64,000 nt of DNA from Psettodes erumei. Taxonomy: Eukaryota > Chordata > Actinopteri > Pleuronectiformes > Psettodidae. The notes beneath the pieces were generated by a model. That model ran no database searches. It had not been told where the DNA came from and saw only the letters and a list, made by a program, of their open reading frames with translations. Position numbers and translations under genes: made by a program. Of the stretch, positions 1 through 14,200 are shown in pieces; position 1 is the stretch's first letter, and every line of letters starts with the position of its first letter. Location: positions 4,402,001 to 4,466,000 of the forward strand of contig JAFBJZ010000952.1 of assembly GCA_016785225.1 (NCBI GenBank). Reading direction: 5' to 3'.

Positions 1-1778
1 GCAAATTACTGCAGAGTGGAGGATGCATTTCTTGTGCAATTTATGTATCCTATGTTTCTTTAATTATACTGCGTGGAGATTAAAATGCAAGATTATACCT
101 CTAAGACATAATACGTATGTAATATACAGTAATAAATCCCTTGAAAATTCATGGAATAATTCCTCTGATTGTGAGATGTGTTTGTGACAATATCTGGTTT
201 TGTTTTTGCCACATAATGTTTTCTTTTATTTGTCTGTGCTTTTTATACCATTCTTGAACTTTATGTGGCCTTTTATGTGGCTGACAATTGTGAAACCTTT
301 ATTAGTAATTCATTCATCATTCATTTTCAAATGTAAACATCAAGTTAAAACTGGGTGACATTAAACTTTATTGAGTTTTCTTTGTTCGGGGGAAACATAC
401 GAGATTATCTGGGTAATCTGTGTATCCGTTTGAGTTTTAGGAAATGTAGCTTTAAAGGAAGTTTGAAAGACATTATGGGCATATGGGAGGGGTTGTGTAA
501 TAAAAGGTGACATTAAATTGTATTATGGGAAATGTAACAATTCTGCATTTGTGGATCTTGAGCCATTGACAACAGACACTGATAATTCTTTTAAAATCTT
601 TTCACCAATTTTGTAAAAGTGTCATATGTAATAGATTAAATTTTTATTAATTTACTGTAGCCTGCTTATAATATAATCCAAATTTAAATTGGTATCTGCT
701 AATTCGTATTATACTGTACGAGTTTTTAAATATCCCTACAATACATGGATTTATAGTGTGTCTGTAGCTCTAAATACAGATTTCATATGGTTTATGTCCC
801 ATTGGTATCGCCACTATGGTTCCTGTGTTTGGTGCTCTATGATGGCAACATTCAGGAGCTGCTTTGCTTAATGGGATTATTTTCATCTTGTAACACTATT
901 TTTTGCATATTTGGGGCATTTCTATGCCTTATTCAGTGGTTCAGAGTAAAGAAATGACAGGAAAGGAGGGGAAAGAGAGCTGTGGGATGTCAGACTCTGC
1001 TCCTTAACCTCTATAGGCCACCAGGGCACCTCTGTTATATTCCTGAATGTGACCTCTGTGTCAGGCATGGTCTTATTGTATTTTATAATTAATTTTATCT
1101 CCACAGGATTCCAGTACAGGGAATAAATCCTTTCAAAGGAAGATCTTTTGTCCCTGACATGAAAAAAGTATCTGCTAATCTCTGTACCACAGTATCAGGA
1201 CCCTGATGTTAAAAACAGCCTGTTCCGCATGGGCATTAGAACAGAATTACATTATATAGTGATCTGGGGTGGAGGTGTGGAGCTGACAAAGAAACCTCTG
1301 ATCAGAGTACTTCCTCTTTCTCTCACATTATTCTGCTGACCAAAAACCCATGGCAACCGAGAGCAGCCAGCCATTCCAGAATCCCAAGAGGAATTCATTT
1401 TACTAGTGGTCACCATTACTCATATTAGAGAATACACACTAGAGTAGCCATGTACTTCGATAAGGGTTTACTTACTGATGCCCTGAAAGTAGGCTAGACT
1501 TCCTCCTGCTCTTTATTAGTGTGGGGAGCTCCCCTGAACCAAATCAAGGACTTCTGGGTCTCCCCCACTTTGTGGCAGCCTCTGCTGTTTGTTGTCTTCT
1601 CAAAGAGAAACACACGTTTATTTGAGGCACTAATTATCTCATAGAGATTAATGAAATGTCTCAAACATTGCATAATATAATGAAGCCCTACGTTCGTGAC
1701 AGGACAACCCCCCCCTTCCGGGCCAGATTGGATCTGACGTTTAGAGGCCAAGCAACGGAGGGATCGACAGATTAGTGA
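1..1778. other. Upstream flank of gabrd, no gene recognised
   Basis: AT-rich sequence with only short chance ORFs on both strands. None has family resemblance or plausible splice borders. The part nearest 1778 presumably includes the distal gabrd promoter, but I see no TATA box placed to set a start site. Confidence 0.5.
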
Positions 1779-1838
1779 CTCTCCCTCTCTCTCTCCCTCC
1801 CTCTCCCTCCCTCTCTCTCTCTCTCCATCACTCTCCCT
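1779..1838. repeat. CT-rich (polypyrimidine) tract upstream of gabrd
   Basis: Nearly uninterrupted CT and CCCT repeats on the + strand, just before the GC-richer stretch that leads into gabrd exon 1. It could be a simple repeat or an initiator-type polypyrimidine promoter element. The sequence alone does not decide. Confidence 0.7.
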
Positions 1839-2175
1839 TTCTGCTCTGTTGCTGGGGGACAAGCGGCGGCAGTAGCGGCGTTGGATCGGTGCGTTCTTTT
1901 TTCTTCCCTTTCCTAAGGCTCACTCTCCTTGTGTTCGCTCCTGGACGCGGAGGAATGGGGGAGCTGATCATGGGGTCATCATCATCATCCCCATCACCAT
2001 CACCTTCTGCGTCTTCAGCGTCTTCAGCGGTATCAGCGCCGCACTTTACTTTCTCCTCCGCGGCGCCGGATCACGAGAAGAGCGCACTAAAATAAAACTC
2101 CGTGGCTTTGTCGTCGATTTCCAACCGGGGAAACTTTTCTCATAAAGAACTGTTATTCATCGTAAAGCGCGTGGA
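1839..2175 (+). promoter_or_regulatory. Putative gabrd 5' leader / proximal promoter
   Basis: Base composition becomes more GC- and CpG-rich than the flanks, and this continues without a break into the signal-peptide exon. The transcription start is not visible: no TATA box is suitably placed, and the polypyrimidine tract lies just upstream. An upstream ORF lies inside at 1955-2095. I infer a 5' untranslated region because the start codon at 2176 follows with no acceptor-like site in between. Confidence 0.4.
1955..2095 (+). CDS. Upstream ORF in the putative gabrd leader (46 codons)
   Basis: ATG with G at -3 and G at +4, so a strong initiation context. It is followed by a serine/alanine/proline-rich reading frame that stops 80 nt before the gabrd start codon. 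A second in-frame ATG lies at 1970. The frame differs from that of gabrd. If transcription starts upstream of 1955, ribosomes would have to leak past or reinitiate after this ORF, which usually lowers translation of the main ORF. The serine run comes from a TCA repeat. I infer regulatory potential only; nothing shows that a stable peptide is made. Confidence 0.3.
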   Translation: MGELIMGSSSSSPSPSPSASSASSAVSAPHFTFSSAAPDHEKSALK

Positions 2176-2243
2176 ATGGAGATCCCAACTTTCCTACTGT
2201 CGAGTCTTGCTCTGCTCTTCGTCGGAGGGGATATTTTCACCAG
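2176..2243 (+). CDS. gabrd: gabrd exon 1 (signal peptide)
   Basis: Codons 1-22 and two bases of codon 23. The ATG has G at -3 and G at +4. The product starts MEIPTFLLSSLALLFVGG, a short hydrophobic signal peptide. The exon ends CAG before GTGAGA, a strong donor, and splices in phase to the R-A-M-L-S-D-I-G-D-Y start of the mature chain, as in mammalian delta. Confidence 0.88.
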
Positions 2244-5200
2244 GTGAGATCACCATTGTTTTTTTGTTTTTTTTAACTTCTTGCAGGTGTCTCATGTCGC
2301 TCCTGAATGATGAACGCTCCAAACAGATTCAGTGTATAGGTGAATGAAAAGTTGGATATAGCATGAACTCATAGTCTGATATGTAAAGGCGAACCACTGG
2401 GAATCAGGAGTATATCGTGTGGAAAGCACTGTACTACCCACGTCTCTCTCTCTCTGATGATAAACTGAGTGATAGGCTACTATTATTATGCAATGCAAAT
2501 GTGAAATCAACAAACGATCTAACCAAAAATCAACATTGCTTTTGAAAATGTCAACGCGAATTGACGCTCTTAAAAATCGCCATTCTGTTTGATTCCTCCT
2601 TGCTGTGTATCACCTCCCACAATGTTATCCCATAAATAACAACTACTATGCATGATGCCGAAAGCTTTACACTTTACATGCTCACATAAAGAAATACTTC
2701 ACACCCTCAACCTCAAGTGTGCTCTCTGCTTCTCCTCTGGGCACCTGGACCTGATATCACTATTTGCATAATGCATATGCATAGGAAGAGGTGATTTTTT
2801 TTTTAAATGGAGGTGCCTGGGTGAGGTGAGTGGGCGTATCTTTGTGCATGTGGCAGATAATGTCATCCAACTCCAGGCCTGTTGGATAGGGGTCAAATAT
2901 CAGATGGTGCAATGATACATAAGGATTAGAAGGCCTCTGCGTCTATTCACTTACTGGACTTAAGATATTGAAACAGAGCTGCTACCTTTTCTGTGTAAGT
3001 AGAAATGTTGATGCCCAGTCTGGAGAGTTTGGTATAATCATGTGGACAGCTGAGCTGGGGTTACAATGGCTCCTATTTTGTACACCTTTTGCAATAATTA
3101 ACCCCTAAAATTCAACCGATCATGTTCAGCCGAGGACCTTAACTGAGGTGAGAGTGTGATAATCAAACAGTGAGAACACTGATCCTCTTGAGCTAAGAAA
3201 ACCCTCAACCCAGTGCCACTTGCCACAATGAAAGCAAGTGCTTTTACACCTTCCTTGCATTGAAATTTAATCCACCCATGACCTGACTATACAGATCTCA
3301 GATTGAATACAAAATAGCATGGTTTTGCCGTCTGAGTAAGCCAGGTGTATCTAAACCAGATGATGAATTTTAGCGCTCTGAGCCTTATATGGATGTTTTA
3401 AATAGAGGGCTGCACGTAGTCGGAATGCCCTTGTGGTCTTGTCCATAAGCTTCCACAGGCGCGCATTTGTTATGATAACCGATATCTGAGCTCCAATTTC
3501 CCCAAAGCCCACATGACTCTGCTGCAAAGGGCAAAGGGTGAAGCTATTTAAGCTTTGGGTAAAATGTGGGCAAATCACTTCTATTGTTCCTCTTGGCTGT
3601 TCACCAGTAGAGGGAGTAACAGCTACTGTAATTGGTTTTCCCTGCCTCCAGTCACTGCTGTTTTTATTTTGTTGTCAGTACAGTGCGAGTGTATGATTTT
3701 TCTCGCACCTCACTGTGTGTCAGCTCTTTCTCTCTCACGCATACACCCAATTCATGCATACTAACAAATAGCTGTTTTGCCAGTGGCCCCCTGCACCCCC
3801 AGCCCCATTTTATCAACTGTGATAAAAGTTGCTCATCAAAGTTCTGAGCTTTTCTTTTCAGCTTAAGTGTGACCCTCCCCTGCACCAGCACAAACAGCAT
3901 CTAATAAACAATGCTGCAGCCTAGTAGCAGGACAGCAGGACCTCCATCAGAATAATGAGACTTATAAATGTGGAACATACAAACACAATGCATTCAGACT
4001 GCATTGGTTATGGTTGCAAATCTGTCAGAAATCCAAGAGTCTCATCGGTTGTTTTACCCTCAGTGGAACTGAGTCAAAAACAATTTCTTTATACACAGTC
4101 CTCCTACTGTAAATATTAATGAGCACACCAAATGTGCATTACTTCATGTTCGAAAACATCCCCAGCAGAATCACTATTTACTCTTGTTTGACTCACGTTT
4201 GCCAAAAAACTACAGTGCACAGCTCTTTTTGGGAGTCACTCAGGCTTTCTTTTTGTTTACAAAACTATGTCTGTGACCGTTTGTTACAGAATTATATCTT
4301 CAGTGATAACAAGTGGATTTGGGGCTTAGAGCCAGGGAAGTCAAAAAGTATTGAGGGAGCGAAAATGATGGCTTATGGGATTTGTTGATACTCACAAATG
4401 CAAAGAATTGCAGCAGCCTTATCCTTTAATGTCTCTAGTCCCTCTTCACCGCTGATATTTCAACTGGTTTTAGCAGGAAAGCACAGGTTTGATTAAAGAT
4501 AATAACAATGGCTCTTTTTAAATTTGCAGCAGGTCCCAAATGCAATGGTTAGTAATGTCATCATTCATACCTGTGCTCTTCCTGCTTTGATGTGAAAATG
4601 CCTGCTGTGATAGAAGTCTGTTGCTGGATTGCATAAAGAAACGAAGCAAGAAAAGACCTTGGTTACATCTGAAACAACCTAATTGTCGGCCACACAACAC
4701 TTCCCGCAGCTGCACAACTGCAGGGAATCTTCTTCTTTAGTTTACCTGTGGTAAGCGCTAATTGTGGAGCAGCTGCAGGAAATGTTGAGTTTGCAGTCTT
4801 GATGTAGTTACAGTTTATTCGGCAGTGATTGCAGCAGATTAGTCAAAAGTACAGTGCATCCTGTTCAATTGCCTGCGTGACAAAGTTAATCATCACTTTG
4901 CAACGCACCAGCACATTGCTGATGACTGGAACTGTGGGGATTTGACCCTCTCTAAGCAGAGCTTGGTATTGTTACCACCAGCTGACCGGAAGTAGAAAGA
5001 GACTCAGCTTTTATTGTTCTTGACATTGAGCAACTACATCAGTGTTTCCATAGTCAGGAAAGAATGTGTTCCATCTCTGAGGGTGCAAGTGTGTGAACTA
5101 AGTTAGTTTGATGTAATTTGAATTTGAATATAAATTATATGCAGACCGGTATCGTGTAAAACAAAAGTGATGCTAGCTTGTTTCCAGGATATGAGTACTG

Positions 5201-8200
5201 TCTGTTTCTGGGGCTCTCTGCAAAATTTAATTACAAATGAAATACAAAACATAAATCTATTATGTGTATTCTGCTGTGGTTTGGAAACAGGACGCACGTG
5301 CAGTGCACAGAGAGTGGTAGTATCCTTCAAAGGACTGGTCACAGTATTTTACTGATCAGTCCTTTAAAGGATACTACAAAGACAGACAGAAGAGGTAAGA
5401 CTGTGGACATTTTGCGTTTAACCTGGACACCTGAGAGATGTCCAGATTGTAGTTAGGCAAATTGTGTCAGGAAGACGCAGCGGGATTCATTCTCAACATT
5501 CCAGGATCTTTTCCGGTCTGTCACACTTGTCCTTACACCTGCACTCAGCTCCCTTCACTAATCTGTATGAGAGGCTGAGTCAGCGGATAAATCCCTTCAA
5601 CTGTCCAGAGAGTACATTTCCCAATAACACAGTGATTTGATCATGTTCCAGTGGCTGCATGAACTGGCTCAAAAGCCTGACTCTGCTCTTGCTGCAGGGT
5701 GAGGTGGTGCAGGGACACTTCCACTGAAGGCCTCCCCCTCAGTTTAAGGTGATGCGCCACATGTAAACAGAGAAACAAAGCATGTTATTCTTCACAAACT
5801 CAATGAGGGGATTTATTGAAATTGGGTTTTCTCATACTCATCAAATCCTCCACAAGCAAATCAAATGTGACAGCCATGGTTGAAATTTAAGTTAACAAAT
5901 TTGCCATTTTGACCAAACTATAATTTGGTACAATTTTGATACACATTACAAAAAAATTTAGAAATAAAGGGCCTTTTTTTTACTCATTTCACAACACTGT
6001 TTGGGTAGTAGGTACCATTGTACCTACTGTAGAGAGTGAATGAGGCCATGTCCTCTGTATTGAAAATGTTCACTTATATCCAGATTTTTTTTATTAGATA
6101 TGTAAATATTTGACCAATTTTAGACATAGTAGTTCTCCACCAGTATTGCTGTATTATTAAAGGCTCTGATACCAAAATCAGTTTTCAAAAGAGATGACTC
6201 ATTGTAAGTTAAGAATATTATTAGTTTTATTTAATAAGTATATTATTATTATTATTATTATTAAAAAAGATGCATATAGTCTGTATAGTACCCATCTACT
6301 GAGCATCAGTGGTGTTGGTGAGGTGAGGTGCCTGCACAGAGCCCAAAGGATACTAAAACAATACCCACCCCACCTACAGACTGTTCACAAGTGAGCAATT
6401 TATTTTCCTCGGGCTGTTGAGTTGAATCCATGAATCTTGAAATGTATTTGCTTAGATTTTTCCAGTAAAGGAGCATAGTGTGGCTGGCAACATGAAGCTC
6501 ATACTGTCCATTCAGTGAGGAAAGCTGCTCAAGATCAAATGTCACTTTATTCAAATTTGGAGAAGCTCTGTTTCTTCAGGCTAATCAAAGTAACAGAGGA
6601 TCCTCACTGACCTGAACACAAGCCCTGCGGCATTCTTCCACTCTGATAAGGAGAAACCTGCTTCACTGCTTCTCCCACAGCGGCTCTCCAGTATGCTTCT
6701 CCACTACACTTATTTTCACGGCATATCATCAGGATGCAGGAGGGTAAGAAAGAGCAGATTGTATGTTCACATCTGGTAAAGCCATTTTTTCTACCCTTTT
6801 TTTTCAAAATTATTAATAAACAATAAACAAGTTAATGTGGAAGATCCATGACAACTCACACCAGTCAAGTCAACAAAATCCTCCTTTTAGAGTCTGTCAG
6901 AAGAGAATGACTTGTTCTACAAGGCAAAGCTTAAGGCCTAAATGGGGTTGAACTGGTTTCGATCTACAGTCTTATGACAAAAGGGTAGACAGTTATCCAC
7001 TACAAAAATACAGTATAGATCACACAGCAGAGTAAAAGAGCCTGAACTGGAATAGAAGCAGCGAGACTGAGGAGAGCAGACAGAAGCACATTTGTTATGT
7101 ACCTGTACATGTGTTTACCTGAAACTTTTTTTTAATCAACAAAAGGTATAGGCACATAAAAGAAGCATAGGTGTAAGTCAAATTACTTTCTATTGTTTTT
7201 TTTAAAATTTCATTTTAATTTAGGACTTTAAAACAACATCCATGGCTGCAGAAGCCAAAAATTGCATTTTAAAACATTATTTCCCCCCCCCTATTTCATT
7301 GTCATTATCGTTATCATTGATTACTTTCTTGAGCAGTAGATTCTGTTTTTCTCATTTGTCCCATTTTCCTTGGGGAAGATGGGAAAGCAATTGATATGTG
7401 CTTGGGCTGAGAGAAATCCAACACCAGTAAAAGGCAAATAGAAGAGAAAAATTAAAATTCATTCATAGGTCACTGTATCAAAAGAGAGGAAGTAAAATAA
7501 GAAATGTAGTATTCAGTTTAACTATTAAGCCGTTTCTGGAACGCCATGTTTATGTGTCTGAGGGGTAATGTCGTCAATAAAAAGATCTTTTTGCTAAAAA
7601 GTGACCCAGACTCTATCATGACTGTAAGCTGATGCAGTGCAAGCTCAATCACAGTCATTTCAATGGGGTGGCTGTTTATTGTCACGCTTTGTTTTGATTT
7701 ATCCGGTTGGATTTTGATGCAACTGTACTGCATTGCTCATCTCATGCTGATGCCAGTGAAACAAATGAAACAGTGGATCACAGTAAGGATCAGGGGACTG
7801 ATGCTCGACTCATGTTCAGGTAACTAGTAGTGTCAGTATATAAAACTAATTAGCCTTGTTAGCGTATGCTGCACATTACGATCACAAAAAGAGGCCATAA
7901 ATTTGAGCCACTGTTTGTCTTTCTTCTCCTCCTTCCTCTTTCCCCATCTGTTTAATCTTGGCTCATAAAAAGATGGTTGCAGATCCAGGCCTCAGGAGAC
8001 ACATTTAATGAAAAGGAAATATAGAGGGAAGTGGCATTTGGAAATATGCAATGTCAAGTGTTTGTCATGTATGGAGGGGTGAGAAAATAGAGAGGTACAA
8101 ATGTTTACTGAATCTCTCCAGAGAGCAATCAAATGATCAGCCCTACACATGTCTTCTAATATTGCACAATCTTATTTATTGTTACTTGGAGGGCTGCATG

Positions 8201-11200
8201 TGAGTTGACTTTTGTTTTGTGCTCATAAAAATGTCAACTTGGGTCAAGGAATCAAGAAATAAAAACAAATTTTCCTCCAACACAAATTGACAAAGTTAGG
8301 GAAAATCAATCAGCTCTGTCAAGAGCAGCATTTAATGAAAGCAACAATCTATGACATTTTAAATAAATGTCCACTTTGCTCATATGTAGCAGTGATTTAT
8401 TTTTTTAAAAATCCATCACAGATAGAGGATTTATTTAGCTGATAAAAGCTTTCACATTTTCCGCGTCTGCTAGGTCTTTCAGATTACAAATCCTCTGGTG
8501 CACAGGAAATGACACACTGCTGATACGTGTAGAAAAAAAACAGAAGACCAGCTGTGTATGAGCAGCGACAGATAAACAGAAGATTGCAGGAAAAGGAAGT
8601 CAACATCCAATCCATTAATAAGAAATACAAGGAAAGGGGGTAAAAGTTACATTATGTCATCTGTAACCATAAATACAGCTCATAACTGAATAATTCTTGA
8701 CAATTGTGGTAACTGCACAGGCAAAAGGCTTTAACAAGGCAGAGTCCAACAGGAAAGGTCAGGGATTGCAATACTGAAAAATACTATAAAGTCACAGTAA
8801 AACCCATTAATCTGATCGCCAGGATACAGCATGTTCCCTTCAGACAAATTTTACAGTAGGATTGGTCTCCTCGCAGAGACACACTCGTCCCTCCATGTGA
8901 GGAGGCCTGTTTGACCTTGGTTTGGTAACGGATTTCTTGAAGGAAGAGCACTTCATTTCCAAATTTAGAAAGTGCCAATTAGTGAAGAAATCCAGGAGTC
9001 ACATAGTGATTAATTAATTCACTCAGTGCTCCCATTTATTTCAGACATGACAGTTATTGCCAGACGAAGAATACATCTGCAACTACTAAATAGTTACAGT
9101 CAGAGAAATTTATTGACAAGGCGGAAATGTGTGTATGGTTGTTTCTTTTTTTTACTTTTTGTATAGAACATCAGATATTTTTGTGTCTATTATTAGTTTT
9201 CAATGTAGCTGCGGGTTCAATGCTTTCCTCTCTAGGAGGTCGGCTTTTCCTCAAATGTCAGCCTTAATTCAAAAGCCAATGAAAGCCTTTTCATTGTTGG
9301 TCCATAATAACACCTTCCATCAAGCCCCCATGTGGTCCATATTACTGGCAGTGCCACCACCAACCTCTGTGACAATGAATGTCACTGAAACCTTCAGTTT
9401 CATTCAGTTTGTTTGTTGCACGTCAGTCAGTTCTCTCAATGCCGATGGAGGGTGTTGCTTCCAAAATGTGAATCTGTACCACACTGAAAATCTGACAATA
9501 ACTGTTGATAAAGCATGAGGTGCATCAGGTGTGGCTGCAGTTTGCAGAAAGTCAGACACACTGGTGCCTGTTTGGTGCTGTTTTAGAATGCAAAACTGCC
9601 ACCTGGTGGTATCTGAGCTGTGCTGCTCCTGTTCAATCCCCCACCGAGACTGTGGCTGTCAGTGTGGGCTCTGGGTCCTCCAGCAGTGCCCGAGGGCTCC
9701 GTGGGGGCCTCAGGGGAGTCCCTTTATTCACTGTGAACAGTGAAATCATTCACTGTTTACCCCGCCCCTGAGAAGTTAGCAGATTAAAAAAATGCATTAG
9801 GACTGTTTGAATCCAGGTGTCACTCTCCTGAACTAGAGATCGCAATATAAAAGTCATTAAATGCACCTGTGTAGTGTAATGAGAAACTGTCTTAATTCAA
9901 TGAATAAGGGTTCGTGGCTTGTGGACTCAGACACAACATGACGCTCAGTCTGAGCTGTGTGAAATCTGAAGCAACACTGGTAGATTTGGATTTGCTGTCA
10001 GCTTCCGTGTGGAGACATGACCGATGAAAAATATGTCAGCCAGGCTTTAACCCATCTGACTTTTGTATGCTATTAAATTAAATTAAATTTATGAAAGGAT
10101 ACAGCTGATGGCTGGTATTTTGTTTTGACATTCAGCATCTTTGATTATTTCCATGCAAACAACTGACAAGTTGTTATCATGACATGCAGCTAACACACAT
10201 AATCATTCATAAAATAAATCATTGGAATATTATGATTTATTACAGTAAAAAAACATATGAATAAAAAATGCAAAGAACGTACTCTATTCTACTTCCATCT
10301 CTTAAAATATTTCATGAAGCGGATTTCTTATATTTGTATTTTAAGAGACTCAGTAAAATTTATAAATTCAGTAATGGTTAATTCAAAAGAGGGGGGAGGT
10401 TTTTTCATTCACTTATTGTTTGTCAAATTAACATATTGAGGAAATCTAGAAATAAACGATTAAATAGGTTTCTAATATTTTATTTCCTTAAATCCCTCTA
10501 GTATCCTAAAGACAAAATATAAATAATACCTCCCACAAATTTCATGCTGCACAAAACAGTTTTACAAAAACTATAAATCAAATGACTTAATGTTATGTGA
10601 AGGAGGTTAGTCACAGTGACGAGAACCACAGAGGATTAGTATCCCTGTAAAATTTATTGTTTGGTTTCATCTCACCACTCTCACCAAGGTCTTTTCTTGC
10701 AGCAGTAGCTGTTTCCTGTGAATAAGCTCTGTTAACTCACTGTGTGCTACCTGCCCAACAGCAAATGGCAGAAAGACAAAGTTAGCCATTGGATGGTGAA
10801 CTAAGTACCAAACATTTAGCAGCTTGAGGGAAATATCTTTTTATTTGTAGCTGGTGGAGACAAAAACAGAGTCTATAGGAGGGTGAATATTGGACTTGCA
10901 CCCTATCTGCTGGATGTGTATATAACATTTCCTGTAACAACTTAACAAGCTAATAGAATGGTACTATGTCTGTGTCGTGTTTGCACCTTCTGCTGTCCCA
11001 GGTGGCCTAAAAATAGGTGTGATGCAACTTGGTGATTTTGGGTTCATGACTTTTTTTTAAACCTGATGCTGAAGTCATGCAAAGGCCAGCAAGGTTTGAG
11101 AAAACCCTTTTTATTTCTGTAACCTCTAATGCTTCTCTTCAGTAAAAAGTCATCTAGTGATATTCACAGACTAACAACATTGTTGTTTTTTTAAGTTTTT

Positions 11201-14200
11201 TTTTTTTTTTTTAAATATGTGTATGTTTTCTGACTCTATCTGTGGCTTTGCCAGGTTTTCCTTTGGAAAAACAGGAATGGCTGAATGACTGCTGAAGGTT
11301 GCTGTGTTTGCTGTTTGTCTCCTTTAGGGCCATGCTGAGTGACATTGGGGACTATGTAGGTACAGACATTGAAATATCCTGGTTACCTAATCTGGATGAT
11401 TTAATGAAGGGCTATGCCAGAAATTTTCGCCCTGGGATAGGAGGTGAGTATGAGATCTACTGCTCGTGGCGTTGGGTTGCATTTCACCCCCTCACATTTA
11501 CAGCCATCCTTAGCATAACCTGACCCAAGATACACCAACGTGAATGTTTACATTTCATTTTTCAGTTCCATTATCGTTTGAGGTGTCTTATTGTTGTTTT
11601 TTGTGTGCAACATTAGAACAAATATGCATTTACCTTAGGTAAATACCTGCTTTGACCCTCCAGTAAGGCAAACTCGTTTGTTAAGGACACAAACAAAATA
11701 GAGGTGAAGAGCAGCTTTGCTGAAGGGATTACTGAGGAGGATGACCTTTTCAGGACAAGAGTGAGACGGATGGTGCAAACAGTGTGCACCGCTCTGGAGA
11801 CTTTGCTAAGAATGGCTGCAAGATGTGAAACATCCAATGACCACAGCGATAGATTTCTCAATCTCACAGCTTAACTCAGCTGAGCAAAGGTGAAAATGTG
11901 GAACAGGTGTGCTGCTATCAACACACAAACACTGCCCTGTGCACGACACGCCCACACTGATCATCATAGTGCAGCATCATGTGGTAACTACATTCCTACT
12001 GATGTACCATTATAATGTGAAAATGAAAGCTAAAAGCAAGGGCTGTAATGACCATTGGGGAATCATTGGTGTTATTTGTGGTAATTCCCTTCATTCAACT
12101 CATTACTCAAAGCCTTTTATGTTGAGTTACATCAGAGTAATAAAACATCAAATAAATATGAAACTTACACAAATAAAAAAAAACAGATTCATAAATATGT
12201 TTTGCAAATGAAATACCTTCCATGAATATGACTTGCAATATTGCAAATGCAAAACCTTAAATCCATCATACATAAAATGATATTACATGATATTTATAAT
12301 CTGGGCATGGGGAACTCGGAAATCAATTAATGCACACCATTAGATTTGCATAATTTATGAAATATATTTATGAACCAAAATATGATTTGGATGTCTGAAT
12401 CCCATTGTATTTTGGAAAACATCTTATATTAAATTAATTTTCATCACATCAATTACATTACATTCATCTCACAGAGGCTTTCCCCAGAAAAAAAACAATA
12501 AGTGTGTTTAGCCTCCACAGAAAAAGTAGTTGCTGTCATCAGTATTGGCAGTACATACCCAAAATGACCAAGAGTATGTTCGGAAGTAAAATGGGAATTC
12601 TTTCTTACTTACTCTGTTACTTTCTAATATTTTTTCCCACGTTTAAATACAAGCAAATGAAGCTACAAGGTGGTGGCATAACTTCTAGAGTGTAATTGGT
12701 GGATGTTACCTGCAAATGCATTGTTTGCATGGCACACACATTTGTGAATCTGACTATAGTAATACCACATTAACATACACATTGCAGTCATTGTCATTGC
12801 ATTCATGGTGAGACTATGCCATGCAATAATTGCAATTTTATAATTTCAAAACATACACCTGCAAATAGTGTATGCCTGACATAAGTGTTTTTAATCTGAG
12901 CCCTTCCACTGGAGGATATTATGTGAAATGCTTGTTGTGGCATCAGGTGACTCATCTAAACTCTCTGCTGCTGACCTTGGCATATAGTAAACCTGCCACT
13001 GTAACTCAACTCAAACTGTACATCCAGTGTAGGGTCAATAGCCAGAAGCAGACAATGGTGATAGAAAGTTGTTGAATGGTGGGGAATGATAATGTATGAT
13101 TCCTTAATGTTCAGTAAAAATGGCCTTCTGCATTAGCAAGCTCCCTTTCAGTTTCTGCCCTTGAGCATCAGATCACAGAGGCACGCTACATGCTAATCAT
13201 ATGGCAAACTGTTGAGTGAAAACGCCACCGCATGTATGCGTGTGTGTGTGAGTGAATGTTGGCAGACGCTCACTCTGTGCACGTCCACGAAAGCCCAGTG
13301 CTGTTTTTGAATGCCCACATTGTGACGTTCCACTTAGTATGGTTAAACTGGATAATGCTTAATCTCTATACACTGTAGGGGTGTTTGAGATGTGGGAGGA
13401 TGGTTGGTGGGAGGAAAACAGATGAGTGACGGAGTGAGGATGGGATGGAATGATGGATCCAGTCTGAGCAGAGAAGGTGTGTGTTTGAGAGAGGGAGGGG
13501 GCTGGGTTTGCCTTCTTGTCTCACTTCTCCCCCTGCAGGTCCACCAGTGAATGTGGCAATGGCTATCGAAGTGGCCAGCATTGACCACATCTCTGAAGCC
13601 AACATGGTAAAGAACATGGTCACTTTCCAATTCCTTTTCCAGCAAGGTTCTCTATCATGCCTCCCCGTCACCACTGCGGCAAAGATCAAAGATTTGCTAT
13701 TTGCATAATCCTGATTTATCCCACTGAGGGTTTGAAAGTACTCAGTGTGAACATGTGTGACACATTGGCTGAGTTGTTAGATAATTTCATACTTTCAAGG
13801 ATTTTGTGCAGTAAGAACCAAATCAAGTGACAACGTTTACGTTATGTATGAAGCTTTCATTCTCTTCTAAACAAACAAAATTTTATAATGGTTGATCATT
13901 TGAAACAAAGTCCAAAGAATGAAAACCAAGAATAACTGATTATTTCCTTTGGAAAATAGGAGCAATACATCTGATACAAATGTAGAGTAGTATCAGTCCT
14001 CCCCGCCATTGTTAAGTATAATAATTATAAGTATGATCGGTAAAATAATAATTATACAATTACAAAATCAAAAATAATCATAACAATAGAAATACACAAT
14101 TGGACAAAAAACGTGTAATATTTCCAAGTAATTGCAATAATTAAAGGCATAGGCCAGCAATTAAGATGTAGAGTTGTGACAGTTTAAAAATTGAATGATT

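Larger units (their letters stand above)
2244..11327 (+). other. gabrd: gabrd intron 1 (9.1 kb)
   Basis: AT-rich intron running from GTGAGA to TTTAG. It contains a near-perfect hairpin (5317-5377), an ATT microsatellite (6241-6263) and a dispersed repeat (about 10667-10965). ORFs inside, such as 9129-9518 or 9505-9771, show no domain or splice logic. The rest holds nothing I recognise. Confidence 0.7.

Noticed and set aside
1494..1862. Minus-strand ORF rich in ER/GE repeats
   Set aside because: Translation of the CT-rich tract; simple-repeat artefact.
6946..7002. tRNA-like stretch on the minus strand (GATCGAAACC resembling a B box, GTAGTGGATAACTG resembling an A box)
   Set aside because: No acceptor or anticodon stem pairs properly, and no flanking repeat or tail supports a SINE.
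9129..9518. 129-codon ORF inside gabrd intron 1
   Set aside because: Lies within a verified intron, no family resemblance, low-complexity hydrophobic content.
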